NCBI GenBank assembly: GCA_963832245.1
Contig: CAWHTG010000002.1
Span: 62,001-126,000 of the forward strand
Origin: JABDBE01 sp963832245
Lineage (GTDB): Bacteria; Acidobacteriota; Terriglobia; Terriglobales; Acidobacteriaceae
Length of the DNA stretch: 64,000 bases
Direction: 5' to 3'
A program made the position numbers and the translations under genes. The number at the start of each line of letters is the position of its first letter. Position 1 is the stretch's first letter. A model generated the notes under the pieces. That model saw only the letters and a list, made by a program, of their open reading frames with translations, was not told the DNA's origin and made no database searches. Positions 45,414 to 53,530 of the stretch are shown here, one piece after another.

Positions 45414-45467
45414 GGCTGCCCCACCTTCGCGGTTTTGGTTTTGGCAAAGGTGGGGACTCATGCAGCC
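45414..45467. repeat. Palindromic repeat, copy 2
   Basis: GGCTGCCCCACCTT and AAAGGTGGGG ... GCAGCC form nested inverted arms. It is a divergent member of the GGGTGCCCCA(C/T)CC repeat also seen at 18790, 45655 and 45730. Confidence 0.6.
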
Positions 45468-45654
45468 CGGGTCGGCATTTTTATTTGACATCACCCCGGC
45501 AATTGATTCGCGCCGCGCTGTCTTCTCCAAGGCGTCGGTCGGCATTATGCGACTAGGACGAGGGTGCGGTTGAGATGGAATCTCGCTGGACGGCGCGTTG
45601 TTCGCGAGCGGGTTGGCATGTATCCCGTGGTCTGCCGCCGCGATATCAGCTAAA

Positions 45655-45698
45655 GGCCCCACCCTCTCGCGAAGAACGCGAGAAGGGTGGGGCACCCC
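45655..45698. repeat. Palindromic repeat, copy 3
   Basis: GGCCCCACCCT-CTCGCG-AAGAA-CGCGAG-AAGGGTGGGGCACCCC: long hairpin with CTCGCG/CGCGAG core. Confidence 0.75.
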
Positions 45699-45729
45699 AG
45701 CACACGTTTTGCCTATGGCATTCTCGCTT

Positions 45730-45770
45730 CCCACCCCTTTCGCAAAATAACGCGAAAGGATGGGGCACCC
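45730..45770. repeat. Palindromic repeat, copy 4
   Basis: CCCACCCCTTTCGC, loop, GCGAAAGGATGGGGCACCC. Read on the minus strand, this is the closest match in the window to the intragenic copy at 18790-18825. Confidence 0.75.
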
Positions 45771-45777
45771 TATTTAC

Positions 45778-45817
45778 ATATGTGATTTAGAGCTGCATAT
45801 ATGTGATTTAGAGCTGC
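45778..45817. repeat. 21-bp tandem direct repeat, two units
   Basis: ATATGTGATTTAGAGCTGC occurs at 45778-45796 and 45799-45817. It lies just downstream of the palindromic copies, in the otherwise gene-free 45358-45859 interval. Confidence 0.8.
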
Positions 45818-45859
45818 GATTCTTAAGGCTGGGCCACCCGCCGCGGGGCGAAAATGCCA

Positions 45860-47251
45860 TCAGTCGGGGTTCGTTTCAATTTGTTCGGGAGGCACTACTT
45901 TCAGATCAGGATGGTCCGCATCTTTCCAGAAGGCCCCGAAACATTCGCCGCGTTCCTGTGGTGTCCACACAGTGCCGTCGTCGAATAAGATTTTCGAAGG
46001 CATGAGCAGCCAACCAAGGATCCGTTGATTGGCGCCAGGATATGCTTTCATTTCGATCGTCAGCTCGCGGTTTTGTTCAAGGGGTTGATCGGAGCTCCAG
46101 GTGTCGAGGAAGGGATGATTCAAAAGTTGGGGGGCGATAAAATGCTCGAAAGTGAGGGTGAATCCCTTGATTTTCTTGGCGCCTGCATTCTTGACCGTAA
46201 GCGTGTAGGTCGGGCCTCCGTTCCAAAACTGGGAGGCCACGAAATGCAGGGGGCAAATTCTAGTCGATGGTTTGTAGATCGTGAAAGAAGCCATCATCCC
46301 GCCCTCCATGTGGTCCCGGACGTGGCAGTGGAACATCCACGTGCCAGGATTGTCGGCGACCATGTCTACGACATTGGTGCTGGCAGGCAGGAGTTCAATG
46401 ACGTCTACGTTCCGGCGTCCGTCTGTGACTGTCTTGCCGTGCCAGTGAGGACTGTGAACGTCGATCTCGTTTCCCATTCCCATGACGTACCAGCGCACCT
46501 TTTCCCCTTGCGTCATGATGAGGCCGGGCAGATTTCCAAAAATGTAGCCGTTGATTGAATAGAAGAGCCCTTCGGGCTTTGCCAGCAACTGGTCGAAGAT
46601 CACGAAGGCGGCAACGAATTCTCGATCGACGCCTTTGGGAGAACCGTCGGGTCGAGCTTTGCCTCTAGCCGTAACGATGATAGGGCCGAGTAGCCCAGCG
46701 TTGGTCTCCTTGGGTTCGTCAGTATGCGCGTGGTACCACCACACGACGGAGCTGAGTTGGCCCGGGCCAGGGCCACTGCCTTCGTCGGCAAACCAGTGAT
46801 AGGTGAAGCGGGCACGTGGTCCAACACGAGAGCCATCGCCATACGGTAAATAGAAGGCTCCTTCGTTGTCTTTGTCGTAGCGCAGGCCGTGCGGGTGGAT
46901 GCTGTGCATCGTCTTCGAGCGGTTCAGGAACTCAACTTCGACCTGATCTCCAACCTCAGCACGAATAATAGGTCCTAAAATTCCCAACCACTCGGGTTGC
47001 GGCTTGCGAACAGAAAACGTGGAATCGGTATATTCGATGAAACGGGATTTTGCCCACTGCGTGCGCAGCGCCCAAGGCGGAGGAAGCAGGCTTCCGCGTA
47101 GCAGGTCGTGTCCACTGGGAGCAAAGTCCCAAGTCACGTCTTCGGCCGCAATGTAGTAGTGGCGAGTTACCGCAATGGCTGGTCTTACAGCGAGGAAAAC
47201 TGAGAAGATCAATAGCGACAGTGGTAGTAGCTTCAAGGCGATGTCCGACAC
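45860..47251 (-). CDS. Multicopper oxidase, ceruloplasmin/hephaestin-like
   Basis: 463 aa, exported (signal to about aa 27, VRPAIAVTRHY). Two cupredoxin-like domains. The start of the first, YYIAAEDVTWDFAPSG and FIEYTDSTFSVRKPQPEWLG, is much like vertebrate ceruloplasmin and coagulation-factor A domains. All copper motifs are present: SIHPHGLRY, WWYHAHTDEPKE, HSPHWHGK and HCHVRDHMEGGM, whose Cys, His and Met form the type 1 site. Predicted oxidase of Cu(I), Fe(II) or phenols in the periplasm. A C-terminal domain of about 110 aa follows. Confidence 0.9.
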   Translation of the reverse strand: MSDIALKLLPLSLLIFSVFLAVRPAIAVTRHYYIAAEDVTWDFAPSGHDLLRGSLLPPPWALRTQWAKSRFIEYTDSTFSVRKPQPEWLGILGPIIRAEVGDQVEVEFLNRSKTMHSIHPHGLRYDKDNEGAFYLPYGDGSRVGPRARFTYHWFADEGSGPGPGQLSSVVWWYHAHTDEPKETNAGLLGPIIVTARGKARPDGSPKGVDREFVAAFVIFDQLLAKPEGLFYSINGYIFGNLPGLIMTQGEKVRWYVMGMGNEIDVHSPHWHGKTVTDGRRNVDVIELLPASTNVVDMVADNPGTWMFHCHVRDHMEGGMMASFTIYKPSTRICPLHFVASQFWNGGPTYTLTVKNAGAKKIKGFTLTFEHFIAPQLLNHPFLDTWSSDQPLEQNRELTIEMKAYPGANQRILGWLLMPSKILFDDGTVWTPQERGECFGAFWKDADHPDLKVVPPEQIETNPD

Positions 47252-47524
47252 CCAACTTCGCGCTGCCGGCGCGCGCCGGAATCCATTCCTATCACTTCGC
47301 GGAATCGATTCCAGTGTCCCGAGTCAGCGTTCGGGAGGGCACGAATACCGGACGCAACACATTGTAGCCGGGCGGCGCACAAGGGACAAGATCGGGTAAT
47401 CGAGGAGCCGCGTTATTATTCGGGTGCACTCTGTTTGGTTTGACAGCAGGTCCGTGGCTGGGGAAAATGGCGAGTATCCATGCGTGCCGGAAAAAAGTTA
47501 ATCCACATTCTGCGAGGAACAAAT

Positions 47525-47782
47525 ATGAGAAAAACGATTGCAGTTGGTGTCCTTTCTGTGTGTCTATCGTTTATCGCTGGAATCGCGGTTGGCCAGGTGC
47601 GTGACTGGCACGACCTGGAGGCGGTTCATAACCACGTCCTGGAAGCGATCCACGAATTGGAAAATGCCCGCGCGGCTAACCACTACGATATGGCCGGACA
47701 TGGTGCCAAGGCGGAAGAGCATCTGCGGGCCGCGGAGCATGAACTGAACGAGGCTATCGAGGCGGCCAAGCGCGGGCGCTGA
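47525..47782 (+). CDS. Small exported His-rich helical protein (SmbP-like)
   Basis: 85 aa from the ATG at 47525. A signal segment (about aa 5-23) is followed by a helical domain with evenly spaced His, Glu and Asp (EAVHNHVLEAIHELENAR and HGAKAEEHLRAAEHEL). This resembles small metal-binding proteins such as SmbP. With the multicopper oxidase next door (divergent), a copper-related role is plausible but not proven. Confidence 0.65.
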   Translation: MRKTIAVGVLSVCLSFIAGIAVGQVRDWHDLEAVHNHVLEAIHELENARAANHYDMAGHGAKAEEHLRAAEHELNEAIEAAKRGR

Positions 47783-47869
47783 CAGCTCTCAGCTGTACGT
47801 AGAACCTGGCTACAGTGCGTGGGGCTTCGCCAAACAGAAGCACTATTGTATATGCGCCGATCATCGGAA

Positions 47870-49357
47870 TTACTTAATCGAAACCAACTTCTCAACCAGT
47901 TCCGAGTAGTCTTTCTTTTCGAGCCCGTGGACTTGCTTGTTGTACTCGTCCACCTTGCTGGAATAGTTCATTGAGCAGAATTTGGGGCCGCACATGGAGC
48001 AGAAGGCGGCTTCTTTATAGTAGTCGTCGGGCAGGGTTTCGTCGTGCATGGAGCGGGCCGTCTCGGGATCGAGTGATAACGCGAATTGTTTCTCCCAGTC
48101 GAACTTGTAGCGGGCGTAGCTGAGCGCGTCGTCGCGGTCTTGGGCGCCGGGGCGATGGCGGGCTAGATCTGCGGCGTGAGCGGCGATTTTGTAGGCGATA
48201 ATTCCGTCTTTTACGTCTTTCTCGTTCGGCAGTCCGAGATGCTCTTTTGGCGTTACGTAGCACAGCATGGCCGCACCGTGCCAGCCGATCATGGCTGCGC
48301 CAATCGCCGAGGTGATGTGGTCGTATCCCGGCGCGATATCCGTTACCAACGGTCCCAGCGTGTAGAACGGGGCTTCGTAGCAGAGTTCTTTTTCTTTGTC
48401 GACCTGCTCTTTGATCTTGTCGAGCGGGACGTGGCCCGGGCCTTCGATCATTACCTGCACGTCGTATTCCCAGGCCCTCTTCGTTAGTTCGCCCAGCGTC
48501 TTCAGTTCGGCAAATTGAGCTTCGTCGCTGGCGTCGGCAATGCAGCCGGGACGCAGGCCATCACCGAGGGAGAAGGAAACGTCGTGCTTGGCGAAGATTT
48601 TGCAGATGTCGTCGAAGCGGTCGTAGAGAAAATTCTGTTTGTGATGGTGGGCCATCCATTGCGCCAGAATTGCGCCGCCGCGGCTCACGATCCCGGTGAT
48701 GCGCTTGGAAACCATGGGCAGATACTGGATTAGGACGCCGGCGTGAATGGTCATGTAATCCACGCCCTGCTCGGCTTGCTCTTCGATCACTTCGAGCATC
48801 ACCTCGGCATTCAAGTCTTCGACGCGCTTTACACGTGAGATCGCTTCATAGATTGGCACCGTGCCGATGGGTACCGGCGAGTGGCGCAGGATCGCTTCGC
48901 GAATCTCGTGAATGTCGCCGCCGGTCGAAAGGTCCATGACCGTGTCAGCGCCGAAGTGGACGGAGGTGTGCAGCTTTTTGAGTTCTTCGTCAATGTTGGA
49001 AGTGACGGCGGAATTTCCGATGTTGGAGTTGATCTTGCACAGCGAAGCCACCCCGATACACATTGGCTCCAGTTCGGGATGATTGATGTTGGCCGGAACA
49101 ATCATGCGGCCGCGCGCTACCTCGTCGCGCACCAGTTCGGCGGAAAGCTTTTCGCGCTCCGCCACGTAAGCCATTTCCTCCGTGGTCAGACCCTTGCGCG
49201 CATAGTGCATTTGGGAAAAATTCCCATCCTGATTTTTGACCTTGCGGCGGCAGATCCATTCGGCTCGCGGCCAGGGAGCACTGTGCCCATTGCCACTGTG
49301 ACTGGAATCGTCTTGAATATGATTGCCGTTGCTGGGATTACCCTTTGTGGAAGCCAT
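47870..49357 (-). CDS. thiC: Phosphomethylpyrimidine synthase ThiC
   Basis: 495 aa from the ATG at 49357; the frame runs to 49489. Radical-SAM enzyme turning aminoimidazole ribotide into the thiamine pyrimidine. Visible: WICRRKVKNQDGNFSQMHYA, the active-site strand MTIHAGVLIQYLP, IEGPGHVPLDKI, and the C-terminal iron-sulphur motif CSMCGPKFCSM. No thi-box TPP riboswitch is recognisable in the 130 bp upstream; a -10 TATAAT is present about 45 bp before the ATG. Confidence 0.95.
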   Translation of the reverse strand: MASTKGNPSNGNHIQDDSSHSGNGHSAPWPRAEWICRRKVKNQDGNFSQMHYARKGLTTEEMAYVAEREKLSAELVRDEVARGRMIVPANINHPELEPMCIGVASLCKINSNIGNSAVTSNIDEELKKLHTSVHFGADTVMDLSTGGDIHEIREAILRHSPVPIGTVPIYEAISRVKRVEDLNAEVMLEVIEEQAEQGVDYMTIHAGVLIQYLPMVSKRITGIVSRGGAILAQWMAHHHKQNFLYDRFDDICKIFAKHDVSFSLGDGLRPGCIADASDEAQFAELKTLGELTKRAWEYDVQVMIEGPGHVPLDKIKEQVDKEKELCYEAPFYTLGPLVTDIAPGYDHITSAIGAAMIGWHGAAMLCYVTPKEHLGLPNEKDVKDGIIAYKIAAHAADLARHRPGAQDRDDALSYARYKFDWEKQFALSLDPETARSMHDETLPDDYYKEAAFCSMCGPKFCSMNYSSKVDEYNKQVHGLEKKDYSELVEKLVSIK

Positions 49358-49543
49358 GAGCACACCCTTGAGTGGAATTGTAAGAATCCGATTATACGCC
49401 ACGCAATGAGTCGAACGGCGCGAGGTACGCAATTCGTTTCTGGTCGCTGTTTTCGAATCGACGCGGGAATAGAAATGACGCGAACGCATTTACCTGATAG
49501 CCTTGCGCGTGACGTCGGAAAAATCGGTAAGCCGCAAAATCGT

Positions 49544-50260
49544 CTAGGTCTCGATTCCTACATAGCAAACCCGACCGACCAAATAGCTGCTTGCGTTCTT
49601 GTCAGGTTCCACGGGCATTACCTCGACAGGGTAAGCCTGATTGTGGGGACGCAAAACCAAGTTGTTCCCGGCTAATTCCACGTACTTGACCGTGCATGCG
49701 CCATCTTTGTTCACCGCGTACATGTTGGTCTCGCCTTTGCGATAAGGCTTGAGAGAGTTGTAATGGCGGTCAATGAGGACGGTGGCTCCGGGCAAAAGGC
49801 GCGGATACATGCTCATGCCATCGCGGCCATCGACCTGAATGACAACGAAGCGCTCCCAATCGTCGCGGCGACCTTCTGTCTCGGCGCGAAGGCCGTGCAG
49901 GAAACTCTTCTTGAACTTGAGAATCTCCTTCACATTCATGCTCATGACCAGAGGCTCGGTGGCAGCGATGGCGCCGTCGACGAGCAAAACATTTTGGAAT
50001 TCGTCCTCGCTCGGCGGCAGAATGCTGGCACGTTTATTGACTTCGTCCGGATCCAGCAGATCCAGCACGGAAAGGTGTTGTACGCGCAAGACCTTATCCA
50101 TGCCTTCCAGACTCAAGCCCCGCTTGCGGTTGAGGAAATTGGAGATATGAGCTTGTTTAAAGCCGGTCTGTTCGGCAAGGCGCAAACCCGTCAATCCCTC
50201 TTCTTCGATGCGGTGCCACAAGGTTTTGCGAAGATTTTCCTGCAATACTTTGAATTTCAT
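49544..50260 (-). CDS. Phage-type XRE repressor with S24/LexA peptidase-like domain
   Basis: 238 aa from the ATG at 50260; the longer frame runs through the promoter and is rejected. N-terminal HTH GLRLAEQTGFKQAHISNFLN, and a C-terminal S24 fold with GRDGMSMYPRLLPGATVLID (the Ser of GMSM) and KGETNMYAVNKDG; the expected Lys lies in YRKGE. The cleavage site typical of LexA (Ala-Gly) is not evident. CI/C2-like repressor. A perfect palindrome lies 22 bp upstream. Confidence 0.85.
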   Translation of the reverse strand: MKFKVLQENLRKTLWHRIEEEGLTGLRLAEQTGFKQAHISNFLNRKRGLSLEGMDKVLRVQHLSVLDLLDPDEVNKRASILPPSEDEFQNVLLVDGAIAATEPLVMSMNVKEILKFKKSFLHGLRAETEGRRDDWERFVVIQVDGRDGMSMYPRLLPGATVLIDRHYNSLKPYRKGETNMYAVNKDGACTVKYVELAGNNLVLRPHNQAYPVEVMPVEPDKNASSYLVGRVCYVGIET

Positions 50261-50281
50261 AACAAGAGTATAGCATGGTTT

Positions 50282-50296
50282 ATAGCGAATCGCTAT
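50282..50296. promoter_or_regulatory. 15-bp palindromic operator of the S24 repressor
   Basis: ATAGCGA-A-TCGCTAT is a perfect palindrome between the repressor and the divergent small gene. A weaker relative, AATAGCATTCGCTG, is near 50368. TTGACA begins at 50296. Likely site of autoregulation. Confidence 0.6.
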
Positions 50297-50408
50297 TGAC
50301 AATATAAATCCAACATCTAAAAGGAAACAGTCTCCTAGAGTGGGGCAATGACCTTTCCACAGAGGCAATAGCATTCGCTGCGGGTGACGAATATAACAAA
50401 AATCTGGT

Positions 50409-50437
50409 CAAAAAAGTGCTTGACTTCTTGATGAACC
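50409..50437 (+). promoter_or_regulatory. Candidate promoter of the gene at 50493
   Basis: TTGACT-like -35 and TATACA -10 about 18 bp apart in the stretch before 50460, followed by inverted GTTATA/TATAAC elements that could bind a regulator. Confidence 0.35.
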
Positions 50438-50492
50438 AGAAGTTATACAATAACAATACTGTTATAACTACCGCGTTAACTGGAAAAAATCC

Positions 50493-50702
50493 ATGAACTG
50501 CAAGACACAACCCGAAAATGAGGAAGGGGGCTTTGTGGAGTTTCGCCGCAAGGTTCGCTCGGCTGAGGTACTCTCTGCCGCAATGGAACAACTACTGCGT
50601 ATGCTGCAGTTTACCGGTAAAGTCAGTGTGGTCGTGCAAAACGGCCGGGTGCTGAAATCCGGGTACGAGGAGGGCTACTTTCGCCAGCCGCCGCTAACCT
50701 AA
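50493..50702 (+). CDS. Small DUF2292-like protein
   Basis: 69 aa. Charged helix RSAEVLSAAMEQLLRML, then VSVVVQNGRVLKSGYEEGYF, the short beta hairpin seen in small DUF2292-type proteins. First forward gene of the phage-like island and divergent from the S24 repressor. Confidence 0.55.
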   Translation: MNCKTQPENEEGGFVEFRRKVRSAEVLSAAMEQLLRMLQFTGKVSVVVQNGRVLKSGYEEGYFRQPPLT

Positions 50703-50786
50703 CATAGACGTGTTGGTGCGAATGGTTAATTGAACCGCTATACTCATAGCTAAATAGATTCAACAGGTTCTCCGTAAGAGAAACGG

Positions 50787-50821
50787 GCCCTGTGACCGAT
50801 TAATCGGCACGGGGCTTTTTT
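50787..50821 (+). terminator. Rho-independent terminator with nested palindrome
   Basis: Stem GCCCTGTG/CACGGGGC (one G-T pair) with an inner CCGATTAATCGG palindrome, ending in TTTTTT. A possible short RNA of about 70 nt may end here. Confidence 0.7.
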
Positions 50822-50891
50822 ATTTGGGCCTCAGGCTGCCTGTCGGCCTCAGGCCGAAGTTAATCACGAAGTTATCGCCACGGAGGCAATC

Positions 50892-51134
50892 ATGGAAATC
50901 GAAGGTCTGGAGATTATCCGTTTGGAGCTTAAGTACTGCGAAAGATGCGGTGGGTTATGGATGCGAACTTGGGGAACAGACGACGTCTATTGCCCATCGT
51001 GTGAGGTGCAAATGTCGTATCTTCCGCCGGTTCGGAGGAGGAAAAAACCGCATTTACTCGCGAATGATCGAATCGAGATCAAGAGCCAATGCGAAGAGTT
51101 ATCGGTGTTGTGCGGTGAAGGAGGGAACGCTTGA
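50892..51134 (+). CDS. Small zinc-ribbon protein
   Basis: 80 aa. CERCGGLW and CPSC (C-x2-C, 17 residues, C-x2-C) form a zinc ribbon; the C-terminus is basic (PVRRRKKPH). GGAGG lies upstream of the ATG. The stop overlaps the TTG start of the next gene as TTGA, so the two are coupled. Confidence 0.65.
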   Translation: MEIEGLEIIRLELKYCERCGGLWMRTWGTDDVYCPSCEVQMSYLPPVRRRKKPHLLANDRIEIKSQCEELSVLCGEGGNA

Positions 51135-51832
51135 GCGGCGCGGCGATCGGTCTTCTCCACGCGTCGGCTGAGATGCCGGGAATTCCTGGGGGCGTTGGTT
51201 TCCAGCATGACTTGGGGGATAGGGATGACGGTAGCGCAGCAGACACCGATTTTGCATCAGGACCTTCGTTGGAGATCGGCTCCCGACATAACGAGTTAAC
51301 TGGGGCTGACGCGATCGCGCTAGAGCCAGCAGAAGATGGAGTGTCAACTCCACACCAGGCGGTGGTCCTAGCAGACAACCATACTCCCAGCAGCGATCCC
51401 GACCTTTGGTTGTACCGGGATCGTACGGTTGCCCTGCTCCGTCGCTATATGCGGCTTTCAATTGAGGTGGGTCGGATGCCGTCGCTGTTGGGGCGGGAGT
51501 TTTTTCGAAGCCGAGTTACGTCGTATGGATCTTCTACGTTCGAAGATTCGGTGATTTTTGTGCACGACGTGGAGCGTAGCCTGGAAGAACTGAACGAGTT
51601 CGAGAAGAAGCTGATCGCAAAGATTGTGCTGCAGCAGTTCTCGAAGGAGGAAGCAGGGCGACTTTTGGGCTGCGGGTATCGCACGGTAGAGCGTCTTTTT
51701 CCCGAAGCGCTGGATCGGGTCAGCGAAATTCTATTGAAAAGGGGGATATTGACCGGTCTGCCCGGGAGACAACGCGAAGTGCCGAAAACTTGTCAAGGGG
51801 GTAAAAGCGGTTCATTCCTCGCAAGTGAATGA
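51131..51832 (+). CDS. Sigma-region-4-like phage regulatory protein
   Basis: 233 aa from a TTG overlapping the zinc-ribbon stop. The N-terminal 90 residues have no recognised fold. From about aa 150 there are charged helices (DVERSLEELNEFEKKLIAKI) and an HTH, FSKEEAGRLLGCGYRTVERL, as in sigma-70 region 4 or in the sigma-like late regulators of phages (ArpU/RinA type). It precedes a strong terminator, so it may control the island's later genes. Confidence 0.6.
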   Translation: MSGAAIGLLHASAEMPGIPGGVGFQHDLGDRDDGSAADTDFASGPSLEIGSRHNELTGADAIALEPAEDGVSTPHQAVVLADNHTPSSDPDLWLYRDRTVALLRRYMRLSIEVGRMPSLLGREFFRSRVTSYGSSTFEDSVIFVHDVERSLEELNEFEKKLIAKIVLQQFSKEEAGRLLGCGYRTVERLFPEALDRVSEILLKRGILTGLPGRQREVPKTCQGGKSGSFLASE

Positions 51833-51919
51833 ATACAATCCAAATATAATTTTCAAAATTTGGCGGGTTTACCCTATCGAATCTGCTAGTCTAGATTTAG
51901 ATCATAAAGATTTGCCAAG

Positions 51920-51953
51920 AGGGCGCGCCGACAAAAGCGCGCCCTAGTTTTTT
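51920..51953 (+). terminator. Strong rho-independent terminator
   Basis: Perfect 9-bp stem AGGGCGCGC/GCGCGCCCT with an 8-nt loop, then AGTTTTTT. Confidence 0.85.
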
Positions 51954-51987
51954 CGGACGACGAGTTGAGGGATCGGTCAGGGGATCA

Positions 51988-52362
51988 ATGAAGAAGGCTA
52001 AGACGGGCAAGGCAGACGAACGCTCGAAGAAAACGTCCCCGGCGCCGGGAAAACCGCTAGAGAAAGTTGACTTAGCCGTTATCCGGGAGCAGATCACGAA
52101 TGTGGTGGGGAATCGCGCTCTCGAAATGGTCGAGATCACGATGGAGGAAGTCAATAAGGGACATTACCTGGCGATGAAATATTTATTTGAGATGGTTGGA
52201 CTATGGCCGGCAACAGCTACCGAAGCAACGTTCGAGGAAAGCTCGTTAGCAAAAACTCTGTTGCAGCGCCTGAGGCTTCCTGAAGAGATAAATCCCGGTA
52301 CGGAAGTCAGCAAGGATTCTGTCGTGGATCCAGTAGAGCGAGAGAGTGATGCCGTAAAATGA
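51988..52362 (+). CDS. Small soluble protein of unknown function
   Basis: 124 aa: Lys-rich N-terminus, then a helical core LAVIREQITNVVGNRALEMV and ITMEEVNKGHYLAMKYLFEM. No named domain. Its stop overlaps the start of the phosphatase gene as ATGA, suggesting they work together. Confidence 0.6.
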   Translation: MKKAKTGKADERSKKTSPAPGKPLEKVDLAVIREQITNVVGNRALEMVEITMEEVNKGHYLAMKYLFEMVGLWPATATEATFEESSLAKTLLQRLRLPEEINPGTEVSKDSVVDPVERESDAVK

Positions 52363-52952
52363 AAGTCAGTGAGTGGTCGAAGATTGCCGAGGATTGGTCG
52401 TTGGCCGCTGGCCGTTGGTCAACGGCTGTGGGAAACTGGGACGATTTGCGAGCCTGGTCCCCCGCCGCACACAAAATCCTGGTGCACAGGACTTTCATGA
52501 TGGATATGACGTGGGTGACGGGTCGAATTGCGGTCGGCGGTGGCATATGGACAGCGGAGAACATGGTGCAGGTGGCTCGCGCGGGTGTAACTCATATCCT
52601 CGACATGCAAATCGAATTCGATGACACGCCGTTGGCTGCGCCGCATCGGATTAGAGTACTGTGGAATCCCATTGATGACGACTTCCAGCCCAAGTCGCCG
52701 GAGGTTTTCCAGCGCGGTGTGGAGTTCGCACTGCAGGCTCTGGACGAAGAGGGAACCAAGCTTTTCGTCCATTGCGCCGCAGGAGTGCATCGAGCACCTA
52801 TGATGACGCTGGCGATTTTGTGCTCTCTGAACTGGAAGTTGGCGGATGCGCTACAGTTGATCGAACTACGACGTCCGGTGGTGGACTTCGCGGATGTGTA
52901 TGTGAATAGCGTGAGAAGGTTTTTGCAAGAGCAGGTGAAAACGGCGAGGTAG
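52359..52952 (+). CDS. Dual-specificity protein phosphatase
   Basis: 197 aa. The C-x5-R active site is FVHCAAGVHRAPMMTLAILC, with the general acid likely in NPIDDDFQ. ITGRIAVGGGIW-like N-terminal strands are typical of the family. It would dephosphorylate Tyr/Ser/Thr or a small phosphate ester. The first 40 residues, rich in Trp, are unusual; an internal start at 52498 is possible. Confidence 0.82.
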   Translation: MKVSEWSKIAEDWSLAAGRWSTAVGNWDDLRAWSPAAHKILVHRTFMMDMTWVTGRIAVGGGIWTAENMVQVARAGVTHILDMQIEFDDTPLAAPHRIRVLWNPIDDDFQPKSPEVFQRGVEFALQALDEEGTKLFVHCAAGVHRAPMMTLAILCSLNWKLADALQLIELRRPVVDFADVYVNSVRRFLQEQVKTAR

Positions 52953-53124
52953 AAGCGGCTAAGCTCACTTTTTCGCTTCCCTCTTTTAGTTCGAGAAGTG
53001 ATTCGATTACCAGCCTTTACTCCAAGACAACCTAGCGCATTGGTCCTGTGGTAGCGACAGGCGGATGCTGAGGTGTGTGAGTTGTCGTGGAGCACGTGAA
53101 AAGGTTCTAGCCTACGGAGGAGTT

Positions 53125-53433
53125 ATGTTTCACGCGCGCCGCCCTTATGGGTGGCTTTTTCTGTTGCTGCCGGTGCTGGCGGCATTGGCGGTGTCAGCGC
53201 AAACGCTTCCCACCACGACCATCAGCGATACGGTGTACCGCGCCGACGGCACTCCAGCGGGTGGGACGCTGTTAATTTCGTGGCCAGAATTTACCACTGC
53301 AGCACTAGGCGCAGTCGCTGCGGGAGATACGAGTGTCACGCTGGGGAACGGGGGAGCGTTGTCGGTCGGTTTGGTTCCAAATGCAAATGCCACGCCCGCA
53401 AATACAGTCTACACAGTTGTTTATCCACTATGA
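53125..53433 (+). CDS. Exported protein, apparently truncated
   Basis: 102 aa from the ATG at 53125, preceded by GGAGG. Signal peptide (to about aa 25, VSAQTLPTT) and one beta domain (YRADGTPAGGTLLISWPEF). The protein stops abruptly after VYTVVYPL, in mid-strand, where domains of this look usually continue for another 20 or more residues. Probably the 5' remnant of a longer surface or tail-fibre-like protein. Confidence 0.5.
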   Translation: MFHARRPYGWLFLLLPVLAALAVSAQTLPTTTISDTVYRADGTPAGGTLLISWPEFTTAALGAVAAGDTSVTLGNGGALSVGLVPNANATPANTVYTVVYPL

Positions 53434-53530
53434 GGGAATCGGAAGAAGACGTCTGGGACGTAGGTGGTAAGTGGGCAATTGGCCGCAAGCACGACTCTCG
53501 ACCAATAGGCTTCAATATCGGAGGTGACTC

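Noticed and set aside
45358..45859. CRISPR array
   Set aside because: Repeats are palindromic, differ in length and are not separated by regular spacers.
49358..49489. TPP riboswitch before thiC
   Set aside because: I looked for CTGAGA and the conserved second thi-box half on the minus strand and saw neither.
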